Positions 24,618 through 33,812 are shown, numbered from the stretch's first letter. The stretch: DNA of 39,793 bases from Anaerolineales bacterium (GCA_020845955.1 JADLEU010000108.1:1-39793); one strand, 5' to 3'. Notes: generated by a model from the sequence alone, not told the origin. Program-made: numbers and translations.

Positions 24618-25767
24618 ACCGCCCTGGGCTCATGGCGGACGCCCGCGTCACCGGCCAACCTGGTGGCCCGAAGGCGAGCCCTGGCCGCCTTCGGGCCCGC
24701 CCAGCCCGCGCGCCTGGCGCCAGTTCCGTGGGCGCGTCGTCGGCCCGGCGGTAGTTTTTTTCCTGGCCCTGTTTGTCTTCACGGTCGGCGGCTGCACCCT
24801 GGTCTTCTGGCTCACCGTCGCGGCCGTCGGCCAACTCGACCTGCCCCAAGACCTGACCGCACTGGCCCTCCCCGTCGTCCTGGTCGCCTTGCTACTTGGG
24901 GTGCTGGCTCTGTTGGCCGCGGCCCGCGCCGTGCGCCGCGCGGCTGCGCCGGTAGCGTCGCTCGTTGACGCCGTGGAGCGCGTGGCCGAGGGCGATTTCG
25001 AGGCCCGCGTGTCCGAGCGTGGCACCCTTGAGGGCCGCCGCCTGGCGCGGGCCTTCAACGCCATGGCCGCGCGGCTGCAAGCCGACGAAGCCCAGCGGCG
25101 CTCGCTGCTGGCCGACGTCACCCACGAACTGCGCACTCCGCTGACCGTCATCCAGGGCAGCCTGGAAGGCCTGCTCGATAGCGTCTACCCGGCTGACCCC
25201 GGCCACTTGACACCCATCCTGGATGAGACGCGCGTACTCGCCCGTCTGATCGACGACCTGCGCACCTTGGCCGAGGCCGAGAGCGGGACGCTGGCCCTAC
25301 GTCGCGAGCCCACCGACGTGGGCGTGTTGTGCGGCGAGGCCCTGGCCGCCTTTCGCCCGCGCGCCCAGGCCGCCGGCGTGACCCTGGTCTTGGAGGTGGC
25401 CGACGACCTGCCGCTGCTCAGCGTGGACCCGGTGCGGCTGCGCGAAGTGCTCGCCAACCTGCTGGCCAATGCCCTGCGCTACACGCCGGCCGGCGGCCAG
25501 GTGCGGCTTGGCGGGCGGGCCTTGGCCGGCGACGATGTGATCATTACCGTCAGCGACACTGGCCCGGGCATCTCTCCCGAGGCTTTGCCGCACATCTTCG
25601 ACCGTTTCTACAAATCGCCCGACTCGCGCGGCAGCGGGCTGGGCCTGGCGATCGCTAAATACCTCGTCGCCGCCCACGGCGGCGAGATCACGGCCGCGAG
25701 CGCCCCCGAAAGCGGCACCACGGTGACCATCTGCCTGCCGGAGGCGCGAAACCGTAACGGGCTTTGA
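24610..25767 (+). CDS. Sensor histidine kinase (HAMP-HisKA-HATPase_c)
   Basis: A 385-residue membrane kinase that phosphorylates the regulator encoded upstream. A Pro/Trp-rich cytosolic N-terminus (1-40) is followed by TM1 (about 43-73), a loop of only about ten residues, TM2 (83-106), HAMP (107-158) and the HisKA segment with phospho-acceptor His172 (DVTHELRTPL). The ATPase domain has the N box NLLANALRYTP, the G1 box SDTGPGIS, the F box IFDRFYK and the G2 box GSGLGLAI. The lack of an extracytoplasmic sensor domain implies sensing within the membrane or through a partner. The ATG at 24610 overlaps the regulator stop. Confidence 0.93.
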   Translation: MSRPPWAHGGRPRHRPTWWPEGEPWPPSGPPSPRAWRQFRGRVVGPAVVFFLALFVFTVGGCTLVFWLTVAAVGQLDLPQDLTALALPVVLVALLLGVLALLAAARAVRRAAAPVASLVDAVERVAEGDFEARVSERGTLEGRRLARAFNAMAARLQADEAQRRSLLADVTHELRTPLTVIQGSLEGLLDSVYPADPGHLTPILDETRVLARLIDDLRTLAEAESGTLALRREPTDVGVLCGEALAAFRPRAQAAGVTLVLEVADDLPLLSVDPVRLREVLANLLANALRYTPAGGQVRLGGRALAGDDVIITVSDTGPGISPEALPHIFDRFYKSPDSRGSGLGLAIAKYLVAAHGGEITAASAPESGTTVTICLPEARNRNGL

Positions 25768-26313
25768 CGATCAAGTACGGCGATGCTCCGTCTGCACCCG
25801 CCCCTGCCGTCGTCCGTGAGCGCAATCGCGGTTGCAAGCCCCTGCATACGGACCTAACCGCACCCCCTGTGGCCAGGGCTCTGCCAGGTCCACGGCTCCC
25901 ATGGGGTTGGCCCGCCTGCTTCCACCTGTCCGTCGCGCTCATGACGGCCTTACGCTGGCAGGCGCCGTGCGAGAACCGAGAAACGTCTCCAACCCCTAAA
26001 ACGCCTGCCGCGCCGCATAGCGCCGCTTGCCGGCCGCGGCCAGCGGGATCTGGACTCGCCCGGCCAGGCGCGGCGCGTTTAGGTGATGCGCGACCGTCGG
26101 CGCCCGCGGCCCCGGCCGCCGCGCGCGCGGCACCGGTGTGCGCGGTTGGGTGAAGAGATATTGGAGGATTCGAAGATAAGTAGGGGTCGGCCAGCGCTTT
26201 CAGCGACGCCAGCAGCGCATCGGGCACGACCTCGCCCGGAACCAGCGACGCCTCGGCCGGCCGTGCCCCGAACAGCACCGGCAGGCCCTCCGCGCCCAAG
26301 GCGAGCACCAAGA
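25768..26313. other. 546-base stretch without a supported gene
   Basis: No intact gene is seen. On the - strand between about 26180 and 26320 one frame reads a protein-like string (VLVLALGAEGLPVLFGARP, then LKALADPYLSS), which may be a piece of a broken gene that I cannot name. The rest is GC-rich sequence with only antisense or short frames. Confidence 0.4.
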
Positions 26314-26525
26314 CACGTGCGCGGCCGCTACGTCTGCCCGCTGCCGCGCAAGCGCTCGGGCGCGCTGGCCTGTCCCGTTTGCCACAAGAACGCCAAGCGC
26401 GGCGGTTGCACGGCGATGACACTTGCACCAGCATGCAAGTGCAGCTTGTGCCCGCCAGCATTGGCGCGCGTCTACGTTATCGGCTCGACCGTCAGACCGA
26501 CGAATACAAAGCAGCCTACAAGCAG
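26314..26525 (+). pseudogene. Transposase remnant, frameshifted and truncated
   Basis: From 26314 one frame reads RHVRGRYVCPLPRKRSG...CPVCHKNAKRGGCTAM with paired cysteines. Near 26415 the similarity moves to another frame reading PASIGARLRYRLDRQTDEYKAAYKQ up to 26525. The order of a Cys-rich segment, then GCxx, then (R/Q)LDR-x3-(E/A)YK-x2-YKQ resembles the C-terminal part of transposases common in Chloroflexota; in intact ones RTATERIN usually follows, and it is missing here. No terminal inverted repeats were found. The match is from memory of the family and needs a search. Confidence 0.55.
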
Positions 26526-26552
26526 CCCGCGCTGGCTGATGCGGCGCGGGTT

Positions 26553-26574
26553 GGGGCGTTCAGTCGAACGCCCC
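26553..26574 (-). terminator. Perfect 9-bp hairpin at the end of prfC
   Basis: GGGGCGTTC at 26553-26561 pairs with GAACGCCCC at 26566-26574 around an AGTC loop. It touches the prfC stop codon (26574-26576, - strand). It could terminate prfC, or be a copy of a dispersed palindrome, since ACGCCCCTAC also occurs at 20914-20923. Confidence 0.55.
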
Positions 26575-28208
26575 TACGCCGTCTCGGCGTAGCTCACATT
26601 GGGGAACTTCTCCAGGCAGTAGTTCAAGTCAAACGCCGACCGGAACAGCGCCACCAGCCGGTCCTGCCCGTCCCGCGCGCGCAGCAAGCCGTGGCCCCAC
26701 GGCAGCCGCTCCAATTCCTCCGGCTCGCCCGTCACCCAGCGCGCCAGCTTGTAGGCCAGCGGCTCCACCACCGTCGGGACCCCGTATTCCTGCTCCAGCC
26801 GCGCCTGCACCACGTCGAACTGCAGCCGCCCCACCACCGCCAGGATCGGGTGGCGCTGGCTGGCGTCCGCGCCGTACAGCACCTGCATGGCGCCCTCGGT
26901 CTCCAACTGCCGCAGCCCGCGCGTGAACTGCTTCTGTTTGCCGATGTCGGTGTTGCGCAGCAGCGCGAAGTGCTCGGGCGGAAAGCGCGGGATCGGCGCG
27001 AACTGGAAGCCGCCCTCGGCCGCCAGCGTGTCGCCGATGGCGAATTGCCCATTGCCCGGCAGCCCGATGATGTCGCCCGGGAAGGCCTCCTCGATCACCT
27101 CGCGCTCGTTGGCAAAGAAGCGGTATGGCCGCGGCAGCCGCAGGCTACGCGCGCCCCGCGGGTGGCGCACGCTCATATCGCGCTCGAAGCGCCCCGAGAC
27201 CACCCGCACAAAGGCCACACTGTCGCGGTGGTTGGGGTTCATGTTGGCCTGGATCTTGAACACGAAGCCTGAAAAGGCCGGCCGCTCGGGCGCGATGTCG
27301 CCCGCGTCGCTTGGGTAGGGCCGCGGCGCCGGGCCGTACGCCCGGAATCCATCCAGGAACAGCCGCACGCCGAAATTGGTCAGCGCGCTGCCGAAGCACA
27401 CCGGCGTCTGCGCCGCCGCCAGCACCAACTCGTGGTCGAAGTCGATCCCCAGCCCATCCAACAGGCCCACGTCGCCGCGCAGCCGCTCGAGCTCGCGCGC
27501 GTCGAGGTGGCCGGCCAGGCCCGGGTCGTCCAGCGCCAGGAAGCGCTCGGGCGCGATGCTCTCATTGCGCACGGTCCGGTCGTAGAGGAACACCCCGCGC
27601 GCCGACCGGTCGTATACCCCGCGGAACGCCGCCCCGTCGCCGATAGGCCAGTTCACCGGCGCCGGCTGCATCCCCAGCACTGTCTCGATCTCGTCCAGCA
27701 GTTCCAGCGGGTCGCGCGCCGGCCGGTCGAGCTTGTTGATGAAGGTGAAGATCGGAATGTCTCGCCGCCGGCAGACCTCGAACAGTTTGCGCGTCTGCGC
27801 CTCGATGCCCTTGGCGCCGTCCAGCACCATCACCGCGCTGTCCACGGCCGCCAGCGTCCGGTACGTGTCCTCGGAGAAATCCTCGTGGCCCGGAGTGTCC
27901 AGCAGGTTGAAGACGTGCCCGTCGTAGGGGAACTGCAGCACCGTGGACGTGATCGAGATGCCGCGCTCGCGCTCGATCGCCATCCAGTCCGACGTGGCCC
28001 GGCGCTGGTTGCGGCGGGCGCGCACGCTGCCGGCCAGGTGAATAGCATTGCCGTAGAGCAGCAGCTTCTCGGTCAGCGTGGTCTTGCCCGCGTCGGGGTG
28101 CGAGATGATGGCGAAGGTGCGGCGCGCGGCGATAGCCGCCGCCAGCGAGCCGTTCAACGGCGCGGCGGCGCTGTTCAGCGCGGGGGGAGTCTCAATCGAA
28201 AGTGACAT
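26574..28208 (-). CDS. prfC: Peptide chain release factor 3 (RF3)
   Basis: A 544-residue translational GTPase that recycles RF1/RF2 after peptide release. The P-loop is SHPDAGKTT (36-44), switch I is ERERGISITS, G3 is DTPGHEDFSEDTYR and G4 is NKLD. The SEDTYRTL segment and the C-terminal QFDVVQARLEQEYGV region separate RF3 from EF-G. The start MSLSIETPP at 28208 is preferred to an upstream in-frame TTG (28244), since the added residues look non-native. The length is slightly above the E. coli protein. It stands alone, divergent from the MFS gene, with a possible shared promoter region (28209-28318). Confidence 0.94.
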   Translation of the reverse strand: MSLSIETPPALNSAAAPLNGSLAAAIAARRTFAIISHPDAGKTTLTEKLLLYGNAIHLAGSVRARRNQRRATSDWMAIERERGISITSTVLQFPYDGHVFNLLDTPGHEDFSEDTYRTLAAVDSAVMVLDGAKGIEAQTRKLFEVCRRRDIPIFTFINKLDRPARDPLELLDEIETVLGMQPAPVNWPIGDGAAFRGVYDRSARGVFLYDRTVRNESIAPERFLALDDPGLAGHLDARELERLRGDVGLLDGLGIDFDHELVLAAAQTPVCFGSALTNFGVRLFLDGFRAYGPAPRPYPSDAGDIAPERPAFSGFVFKIQANMNPNHRDSVAFVRVVSGRFERDMSVRHPRGARSLRLPRPYRFFANEREVIEEAFPGDIIGLPGNGQFAIGDTLAAEGGFQFAPIPRFPPEHFALLRNTDIGKQKQFTRGLRQLETEGAMQVLYGADASQRHPILAVVGRLQFDVVQARLEQEYGVPTVVEPLAYKLARWVTGEPEELERLPWGHGLLRARDGQDRLVALFRSAFDLNYCLEKFPNVSYAETA

Positions 28209-28280
28209 CCAGCGGTATCCAGACAACAAAAAAGTCACGGCCAACTGCGCCGCGACCGGCGGACTCCAAGCGAGAGCGAG

Positions 28281-28286
28281 TATAAT
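28281..28286 (+). promoter_or_regulatory. Consensus -10 box (TATAAT) before the MFS gene
   Basis: TATAAT lies 33 bases upstream of the MFS start in otherwise GC-rich DNA, in the divergent gap between prfC and the MFS gene. No good -35 is present at the right distance. Confidence 0.5.
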
Positions 28287-28318
28287 CGTCTCCGCCGGCC
28301 TTGTAAAGGCAGGCGACT

Positions 28319-29503
28319 ATGCGACTTCTGCGCCATCCCGTTTTTCTCGCAGTGGCTCTCAGCCACTTCATCGTCGACGTCCTCAACGGGCAGGCCGGCA
28401 TCCTGCTGGCCGTGCTCAGCGTGCCGCTCGGCCTCACCAACGCCAACATCGGCCTGATTGCCACCGTCTACTCGCTGGTCGGCTCGCTGGCCCAGCCGAT
28501 CTTTGGCTGGCTGGCTGATCGCTACGGCTCGCGCTGGGCCACCGCCGGTGGGGTGTTGTGGATGGCGCTGTTCTTTTCGCTCGTGGCCGTCGCCCCCGGC
28601 TTTTGGCCCATCGCCTTTCTCGTGCTCGGCGCCATCGGCTCGGCCGCCTTCCACCCGCCCGGCACCATGCGCGCCGTCCAGGTCGGCCACCTGCACATGA
28701 CCGGCCAGGCAGCCACCGCCGCCTCGGTCTTCTTTCTGTTCGGGCAGGGCGGCCTGTCGGTGGGGCCGGCTGTCGGCGGCCTCCTCATCGAAGGGCTGGG
28801 CCGTGCCGGTCTGCTGATCCTCACTGCCGTCACCGTGCCCATTGGCCTGTTCACCGCCTGGCAGCTGCGTCCCGCACGGGCCGCTGCCCCCGGCCGCCCG
28901 CGCGCCGCGTCCAACTTGGCGCCGGCCGCCCGCCCCGACCGCGCGGTGTTCGTCCTGGTCATGGCGCTGGCCAGCCTGCGCACCGGCGCCCAGACCATCA
29001 CCACCACCTTCGCCCCCAAGTTCTTTCACGATCAGGACGTCTCACCCGCCATCTATGGCGCCATCGTGGCGCTCTACATGGGCGGCTCGGCCATTGGCGG
29101 CGTCTTCGGCGGGGTGCTGGCCGACCGATGGGGCCGCCGCCGCACCATCACGCTCGCTCTCTTGCTGAGTGTCGTGCCCTTTTACTTCTTCCCACTCGCC
29201 AGCGGCGGCTGGATCTTCCTGCTGGCCGTGCTGGCCGGCCTATTCAACGGCGCGCCGCACAGCATTTTCGTCACCATGGCTCAGCGCGCCCTGCCCGGCC
29301 GCGCCGCGCTGGCCTCGGGACTGACCCTCGGCCTGATGTTTGGCGCCGGTGCCCTCGGCGCCTATCTGGGCGGCCTGGCTGCCGACCAGCTGGGGCTGGC
29401 GCCCGTGCTCCAGGCGAATGCCATCCTGGTCCTGACCGCCGCACTGCTCAGCCTGGCGCTCCAGCCCGAGCGGAAACCCGCCGTCGTCGCGGCCGCCGAC
29501 TGA
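28319..29503 (+). CDS. MFS transporter, fosmidomycin-resistance (Fsr)-like
   Basis: A 394-residue, 12-span membrane transporter. The start MRLLRHPVFLAVALSHFIVD and the stretch IGLIATVYSLVGSLAQPIFG with WLADRYGSR (motif A) closely follow the Fsr group, as does GGVFGGVLADRWGRR in the second half. The substrate is probably a small drug-like or phosphonate compound, but Fsr-like proteins are widely annotated without proof. It starts with ATG at 28319 after a weak AAGG site. It is a single gene, divergent from prfC. Confidence 0.88.
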   Translation: MRLLRHPVFLAVALSHFIVDVLNGQAGILLAVLSVPLGLTNANIGLIATVYSLVGSLAQPIFGWLADRYGSRWATAGGVLWMALFFSLVAVAPGFWPIAFLVLGAIGSAAFHPPGTMRAVQVGHLHMTGQAATAASVFFLFGQGGLSVGPAVGGLLIEGLGRAGLLILTAVTVPIGLFTAWQLRPARAAAPGRPRAASNLAPAARPDRAVFVLVMALASLRTGAQTITTTFAPKFFHDQDVSPAIYGAIVALYMGGSAIGGVFGGVLADRWGRRRTITLALLLSVVPFYFFPLASGGWIFLLAVLAGLFNGAPHSIFVTMAQRALPGRAALASGLTLGLMFGAGALGAYLGGLAADQLGLAPVLQANAILVLTAALLSLALQPERKPAVVAAAD

Positions 29504-30186
29504 GGGACTAGGGACGCCTACCGGCATCGTCAGGCCGAGGCGTTTCTCGCCGAGGTCTCCCGATGCTGTGGGGCCGGCAGGGCCAACACCGCCCCGCCCG
29601 CGACCAATCTCTGGTTGGAGCAGTCTGCCGTCGCGGTGGCCGCTTGATCGAATCCAATCGCGCCTGCAAGGCGCTCGCAGGCGAGTGTGCCCGCCGCTAA
29701 GCTGTGGTAACGGCTTGACGCCGCGATCGCCGCATTGCTTTCTGCACACCTCGGCACGTTCACACCTCCACCCGCGGCTGCTCGCAATTCTCTGCTATAC
29801 TCGCCCCAGGATGACCCCCGCTCCTGACCTGGGCCTGGCGTACCTGCAAGCTGAGGTGTCACGCCTCGCCGCGCGTCTGCAGCGGGAGGTCCATCGCTGG
29901 CAGCCAGCCGGCCAGGACCCGCGCGTTACATTCTGCAGTCTGAAGACCAGCGCACTGAGCGCCTCTGTGGCTATCCGCAGGACGCCACCACCCGCCAGGG
30001 AAGAGTGTTGACCCGTGGCTGAGCCCCGCCCAGCGCTGCCCGAGCCCGGCCGGGTCTTTGAGGCGATTGATGGACCATTACTCGCCCCGCCTGGCCGCCA
30101 TCCTGTCGAAAGGCTGATCGCCGGTCGGGGCCCCCGCGCAAGTCGAGGAACACCAAGGCCGCGTTGGCTGGGGGACGGGCGCGCGC
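29504..30186 (+). other. 683-base gap with extended -10 promoter and possible gene remnant
   Basis: TGCTATACT (extended -10 at 29793-29801) lies ten bases before an ATG at 29811. The frame from it runs 66 codons to 30011 and starts MTPAPDLGLAYLQAEVSRL, then LQREVHRWQPAGQDPR. This beginning resembles N-termini of some Chloroflexota ATPases, but the sequence soon loses protein-like character, so it may be a decayed gene still carrying its promoter. Nothing else is supported in this gap. Confidence 0.35.
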
Positions 30187-31167
30187 GTGTCGTTCCCTAA
30201 CCCGATTGATCCACGGGTCGTCTACTCGTCCGCCTACGATATTCACTTCCTGGGCCTGGAACGATTGCACCCTTTTGACGGGCGCAAGTTCACCCGCGCA
30301 TGGCGGTACGCCCGGCGCCTGCTCGGCCCAGAGATCGAGCGCCGCACTCTATGCCCGCGCGGGCCCATCTCGCGCGAGCAGTTGCTGGCTGTGCACACCC
30401 CGGAATACCTGGCGCGGTTGCGGTCGTCGCGCTACGTGGCCCAGGCCGTCGAGATGCCGGGGCTGGCCTGGTTTCCGGCTGCCGTTCTCGACTGCCGCAT
30501 CCTGCGCCCCATGCGTTTCGGCACCACGGGCACGCTGTTGGCCGCGCGCGCCGCGCTGCAGGGCGGGCTGGCCTACAACCTCGCCGGCGGCTATCACCAT
30601 GCCAGCCAGGAAGAGGCCGAGGGCTTCTGCTTTTACGCCGACATCCACGTAAGCCTGGCGGCGCTGCGCCAGGCCGGCGAACTGCATCCCGGCGAGCGCA
30701 TCCTGATCATCGACTTGGACGCCCACCAGGGCAACGGCCATGAGCGCCTGTCGCGCGGCGACCCGGACCTTTTCATCGTCGATCTCTACAACCGCGACAT
30801 CTACCCCCAAGACTTCGCCGCGCGGCGCCGCATCAACATCGACCGGCCGCTGCCGTCTGGCACCGGCGATACGCGCTACCTGCGCGTTCTGCGCGACCTT
30901 CTGCCGCAACTCCCCGGCCACGGGCCGTTCAAGCTGGCCTTCTACATTGCCGGCACCGACATCTACGAGGCAGACCTGCTGGGCGGCCTCAACATCTCCG
31001 GCGATGCGCTGCTCACCCGCGACCGTCTGGTGCTTACCACCCTCCAGTCAGCCGGCATCCCCGTCGCCGTGCTGGCGGGCGGTGGCTATGGACCGCGCAG
31101 CTATCAGCAGGTAGCCAACAGCCTGTGCTACTTCCTCGAACAGTGGGGCGATCGGGCCAGCCGCTAG
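30187..31167 (+). CDS. Histone deacetylase family protein (class IV, HDAC11-like)
   Basis: A 326-residue zinc hydrolase of the arginase/deacetylase fold. Catalytic His pair His137-His138 lies in GGYHHAS. Zinc ligands are Asp178 and His180 (IDLDAHQGNG) and Asp258 (AGTDIYEADLLGG). The transition-state Tyr301 lies in AGGGYGP. The whole set is intact. GTDIYEADLLG and the HQGNG motif point to the HDAC11-like bacterial group, which may remove acetyl or fatty-acyl groups from lysine or polyamines. The start is GTG at 30187 after GGGGGA. A polyamine transporter operon lies about 600 bases downstream, so acetylpolyamine is one possible substrate (inference). Confidence 0.9.
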   Translation: MSFPNPIDPRVVYSSAYDIHFLGLERLHPFDGRKFTRAWRYARRLLGPEIERRTLCPRGPISREQLLAVHTPEYLARLRSSRYVAQAVEMPGLAWFPAAVLDCRILRPMRFGTTGTLLAARAALQGGLAYNLAGGYHHASQEEAEGFCFYADIHVSLAALRQAGELHPGERILIIDLDAHQGNGHERLSRGDPDLFIVDLYNRDIYPQDFAARRRINIDRPLPSGTGDTRYLRVLRDLLPQLPGHGPFKLAFYIAGTDIYEADLLGGLNISGDALLTRDRLVLTTLQSAGIPVAVLAGGGYGPRSYQQVANSLCYFLEQWGDRASR

Positions 31168-31778
31168 CGTACCAGCGATCTGCTCACACTTGGACCAGCC
31201 CTGGTAACCGTCTTCACCGTGGTCGCCGTGCCCGTAAACCCGACCCGGTCAATGGTGGGTGGGCCCGTTGACGCTGCCCGCCGCGCTCACCCTTCAGACG
31301 GCGCTCGGCGTCGCTTCCGGCCACCACCGTCGTTATCTTGCCCGGTGCGCCCGGCCGCATTGCGCTGGTGCCGGCCAGCGTCACCGCCGCGCTGCCCCCG
31401 GCGCCGGGCGGTGCCCCCGCCTTATCCAGCGGCACCTTCCACGACGCCGTCAACTACGGCCCAATCGCCATCACGGGCATAGCCCGGCTGACGGCCACGG
31501 TCACGAGCGGAAACACCGTCAGCCACGCCTGGGGCTTTGGTGGCAGATCGCCCACCGCGGCCTACAGCCCCAACAACTCGGCCACGCGAGCGTACACCCG
31601 CCCGTGCCTCCACACGGCCACGGCCTGCAACACGGCCGCCATCGACGCCGATGCCGCCGCAATTACTGCCAACCAGCTGCAGCCCACCCTGTGGGCGATT
31701 TCGCTGCTGACGCTGGCGCAGGAGCTCAGCGCCAGCCGCCTGTGCGCCGCCCGCAGCCCTTCCGCCGGGTAACGGCAG
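31168..31778 (+). other. 611-base gap with a possibly decayed secreted-protein sequence
   Basis: No intact gene is seen. A frame over about 31338-31772 reads Ala/Thr/Pro-rich protein-like sequence (YGPIAITGIARLTATVTSG) such as beta-rich repeats of surface proteins. It lacks a ribosome binding site and recognisable domain. It may be a remnant, or chance coding in GC-rich DNA. Confidence 0.3.
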
Positions 31779-31806
31779 TTGACTCAGGCCCTAAAAGCCT
31801 TACAAT
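31779..31806 (+). promoter_or_regulatory. Sigma70-type promoter for the potABCD operon
   Basis: TTGACT at 31779-31784 and TACAAT at 31801-31806 are separated by 16 bases, giving five of six matches in each box. Transcription would start near 31813, about 20 bases before the potA ATG. Confidence 0.75.
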
Positions 31807-31832
31807 GGCCCCCACTCGCGCCAGGACAATCG

Positions 31833-32936
31833 ATGACCGATTACGCTGTCGAACTTCGCAACGTCTCGAAACGATTTCCAGGACCTACGGGCGAGGAAGT
31901 TATTGCCGTTAACAACGTCAGCCTGCAAATCCGCGACGGCGAGTTTTTCTCCCTGCTCGGCCCTTCCGGCTGCGGCAAGACCACTAGCCTGCGCATGATC
32001 GCCGGATTCGAGCTGCCCAGCGCTGGCGAGGTCAATGTGCGCGGCCGGCCCATGGGCCAAACCCCTGCCTTCCAGCGCCCGATCAATACCGTCTTCCAAC
32101 ACTACGCCCTTTTCCCCCATCTGACCGTAGGCGAAAACGTGGCCTTTGGCCTGCAGATGAAGGGCATCGCCAAGACCGAGATCGCCCGGCGCGTGGCGGA
32201 GGCGCTGCACATGGTGCGCCTGCCCGGCATGGAAAAGCGCAAGCCCAAGCAGCTTTCCGGCGGCCAGCAGCAGCGCGTGGCGCTGGCCCGCGCCCTGGTC
32301 AACCGGCCCCAGGTGCTCCTGCTCGACGAGCCTTTAGGCGCGCTCGACCTGAAACTGCGCAAGGAGATGCAGCTCGAGCTCAAGACCCTCCAGCGCGAAG
32401 TCGGCATCACCTTCATCTACGTTACACACGACCAGGAAGAAGCCCTGACCATGAGCGACCGCATCGCTGTGATGAATCATGGGCTGGCGCTGCAGGTGGG
32501 TTCGCCTAACGAGATTTACGAACGGCCGAACTGCAAGTTCGTGGCCAGCTTCATCGGCGAGACCAACTTCATCGAAGGCATCCTGGCCGCGCCCGGCAAC
32601 GGCAGCGCCCAGGTGCAGCTGGGCGAAGGCGCGCTGGTGCGGGCCGATGCCTCCGCCGGCCTGACGGCCGCCCCCGGCCAGAAGATCACCCTGGCCATCC
32701 GGCCCGAAAAGCTGCACCTGCCCGGCCGGCCCGGCGACGCCAACCAATTGACCGGCCAGGTGGACGACGTGGTCTACATTGGTACCGACACGCAATACGC
32801 GATACGGCTGCCGGGCGGTCACAGCGTGCGCGTGCGCGAACAGAACACCGACCCGGCCTCGCGCCCGCTGGCCCAGCGCGGCGACGCCGTCACGGTCTCC
32901 TTCGTGCCGCAAGCCGCGCGCGTCTTAGTGGACTAG
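31833..32936 (+). CDS. potA: Spermidine/putrescine-type ABC transporter ATP-binding protein
   Basis: A 367-residue ATPase. Walker A GPSGCGKT is at 43-50, the Q-loop is [13 protein letters not shown], the signature LSGGQQQR is at 141-148, Walker B LLLDEP is at 162-167 and the switch His lies in [11 protein letters not shown]-terminal TOBE domain (about 265-367) contains the IRPEKL segment. The order potA-potB-potC-potD supports polyamine uptake. The ATG at 31833 is used because the -10 box of a good promoter lies within any longer frame. The permease gene starts three bases after its stop. Confidence 0.92.
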   Translation: MTDYAVELRNVSKRFPGPTGEEVIAVNNVSLQIRDGEFFSLLGPSGCGKTTSLRMIAGFELPSAGEVNVRGRPMGQTPAFQRPINTVFQHYALFPHLTVGENVAFGLQMKGIAKTEIARRVAEALHMVRLPGMEKRKPKQLSGGQQQRVALARALVNRPQVLLLDEPLGALDLKLRKEMQLELKTLQREVGITFIYVTHDQEEALTMSDRIAVMNHGLALQVGSPNEIYERPNCKFVASFIGETNFIEGILAAPGNGSAQVQLGEGALVRADASAGLTAAPGQKITLAIRPEKLHLPGRPGDANQLTGQVDDVVYIGTDTQYAIRLPGGHSVRVREQNTDPASRPLAQRGDAVTVSFVPQAARVLVD

Positions 32937-32939
32937 CCC

Positions 32940-33812
32940 ATGCTCAACCTGGTGCGCCGCCATCGTAGCCTGCGCCTGGTCGGGTTACTTGGCCCCGGCG
33001 TGTTCTGGCTGCTGCTTTTCTTCAACGTGCCGCTGCTGATCGTCCTGTTCATCAGTCTGGTCGAACGCGGCCGGGCCGGCGGCATTCGCTTGCCGCCGGT
33101 CTACACCCTGAAGAATTATGCCGACGTCTTCGATCCGCTCTACCTCGGCATCCTTGGCCACTCGCTGCGCATCGGCCTGATCGTCACCGGCCTGTGCCTG
33201 CTGCTCGGCTACCCGCTGGCCTACTTTGTCGCCCAGCGCTCGCCGCGCTGGCGCGATGCCCTGCTGCTGCTGGTCATGATCCCCTTCTGGACCAACTTCC
33301 TGGTGCGCACCTACGCGCTGCGGCTGGTCCTAGGCGCCGACGGTCTGATCAACGCTGCCTTGCTGGGTCTGGGGCTGATCCAGCAGCCGCTGGACCTGCT
33401 CTTCAACGAGTTCGCCGTCATCGTCGGCCTGGTCTATGGCTACCTGCCCTTCGCCATCCTGCCGATGTACACCTCCATCGAGAAGTTCGACTACTCGCTG
33501 CTGGAGGCAGCCGCCGACCTGGGCGCCAACCCGGTGCTGGCCTTCTGGCGCGTCATGCTCCCCATGACCCTGCCTGGCCTGGTGGCGGCCGTGGTGCTCA
33601 CGCTGGTGCCGGTTGTCGGCGCCTTCATCACCCCCGACATCATGGGCGGCGGCAAGGTCGAGATGATCGGCACGCTCATCAACCGCCAGTTTGGCGTGGC
33701 CCGCGATTGGCCCTTCGGCTCGGCCATTTCGCTGGTGCTGATGGCGCTGGTGCTGCTGGGCGTTGTCATTTACTTCCGCAGCGGCTCGGAGCAGGACAGG
33801 CGCGCGCTATGA
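32940..33812 (+). CDS. potB: Spermidine/putrescine-type ABC transporter permease PotB
   Basis: A 290-residue membrane protein with about six spans. TM1 is near residues 15-38 and the coupling loop is LLEAAADLGANPVLAFWRVMLPM followed by a Gly-containing turn (EAA motif). The segments FWTNFLVRTYA and GAFITPDIMGG are typical of PotB/PotH permeases. It starts with ATG three bases after potA, and its stop overlaps the potC start (ATGA). With PotC it forms the pore of a polyamine-type importer. Confidence 0.92.
   Translation: MLNLVRRHRSLRLVGLLGPGVFWLLLFFNVPLLIVLFISLVERGRAGGIRLPPVYTLKNYADVFDPLYLGILGHSLRIGLIVTGLCLLLGYPLAYFVAQRSPRWRDALLLLVMIPFWTNFLVRTYALRLVLGADGLINAALLGLGLIQQPLDLLFNEFAVIVGLVYGYLPFAILPMYTSIEKFDYSLLEAAADLGANPVLAFWRVMLPMTLPGLVAAVVLTLVPVVGAFITPDIMGGGKVEMIGTLINRQFGVARDWPFGSAISLVLMALVLLGVVIYFRSGSEQDRRAL

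Noticed and set aside
30012-30186. Upstream continuation of the deacetylase gene
   Set aside because: The frames before the GTG at 30187 show no family similarity, and a purine-rich site lies just before it.
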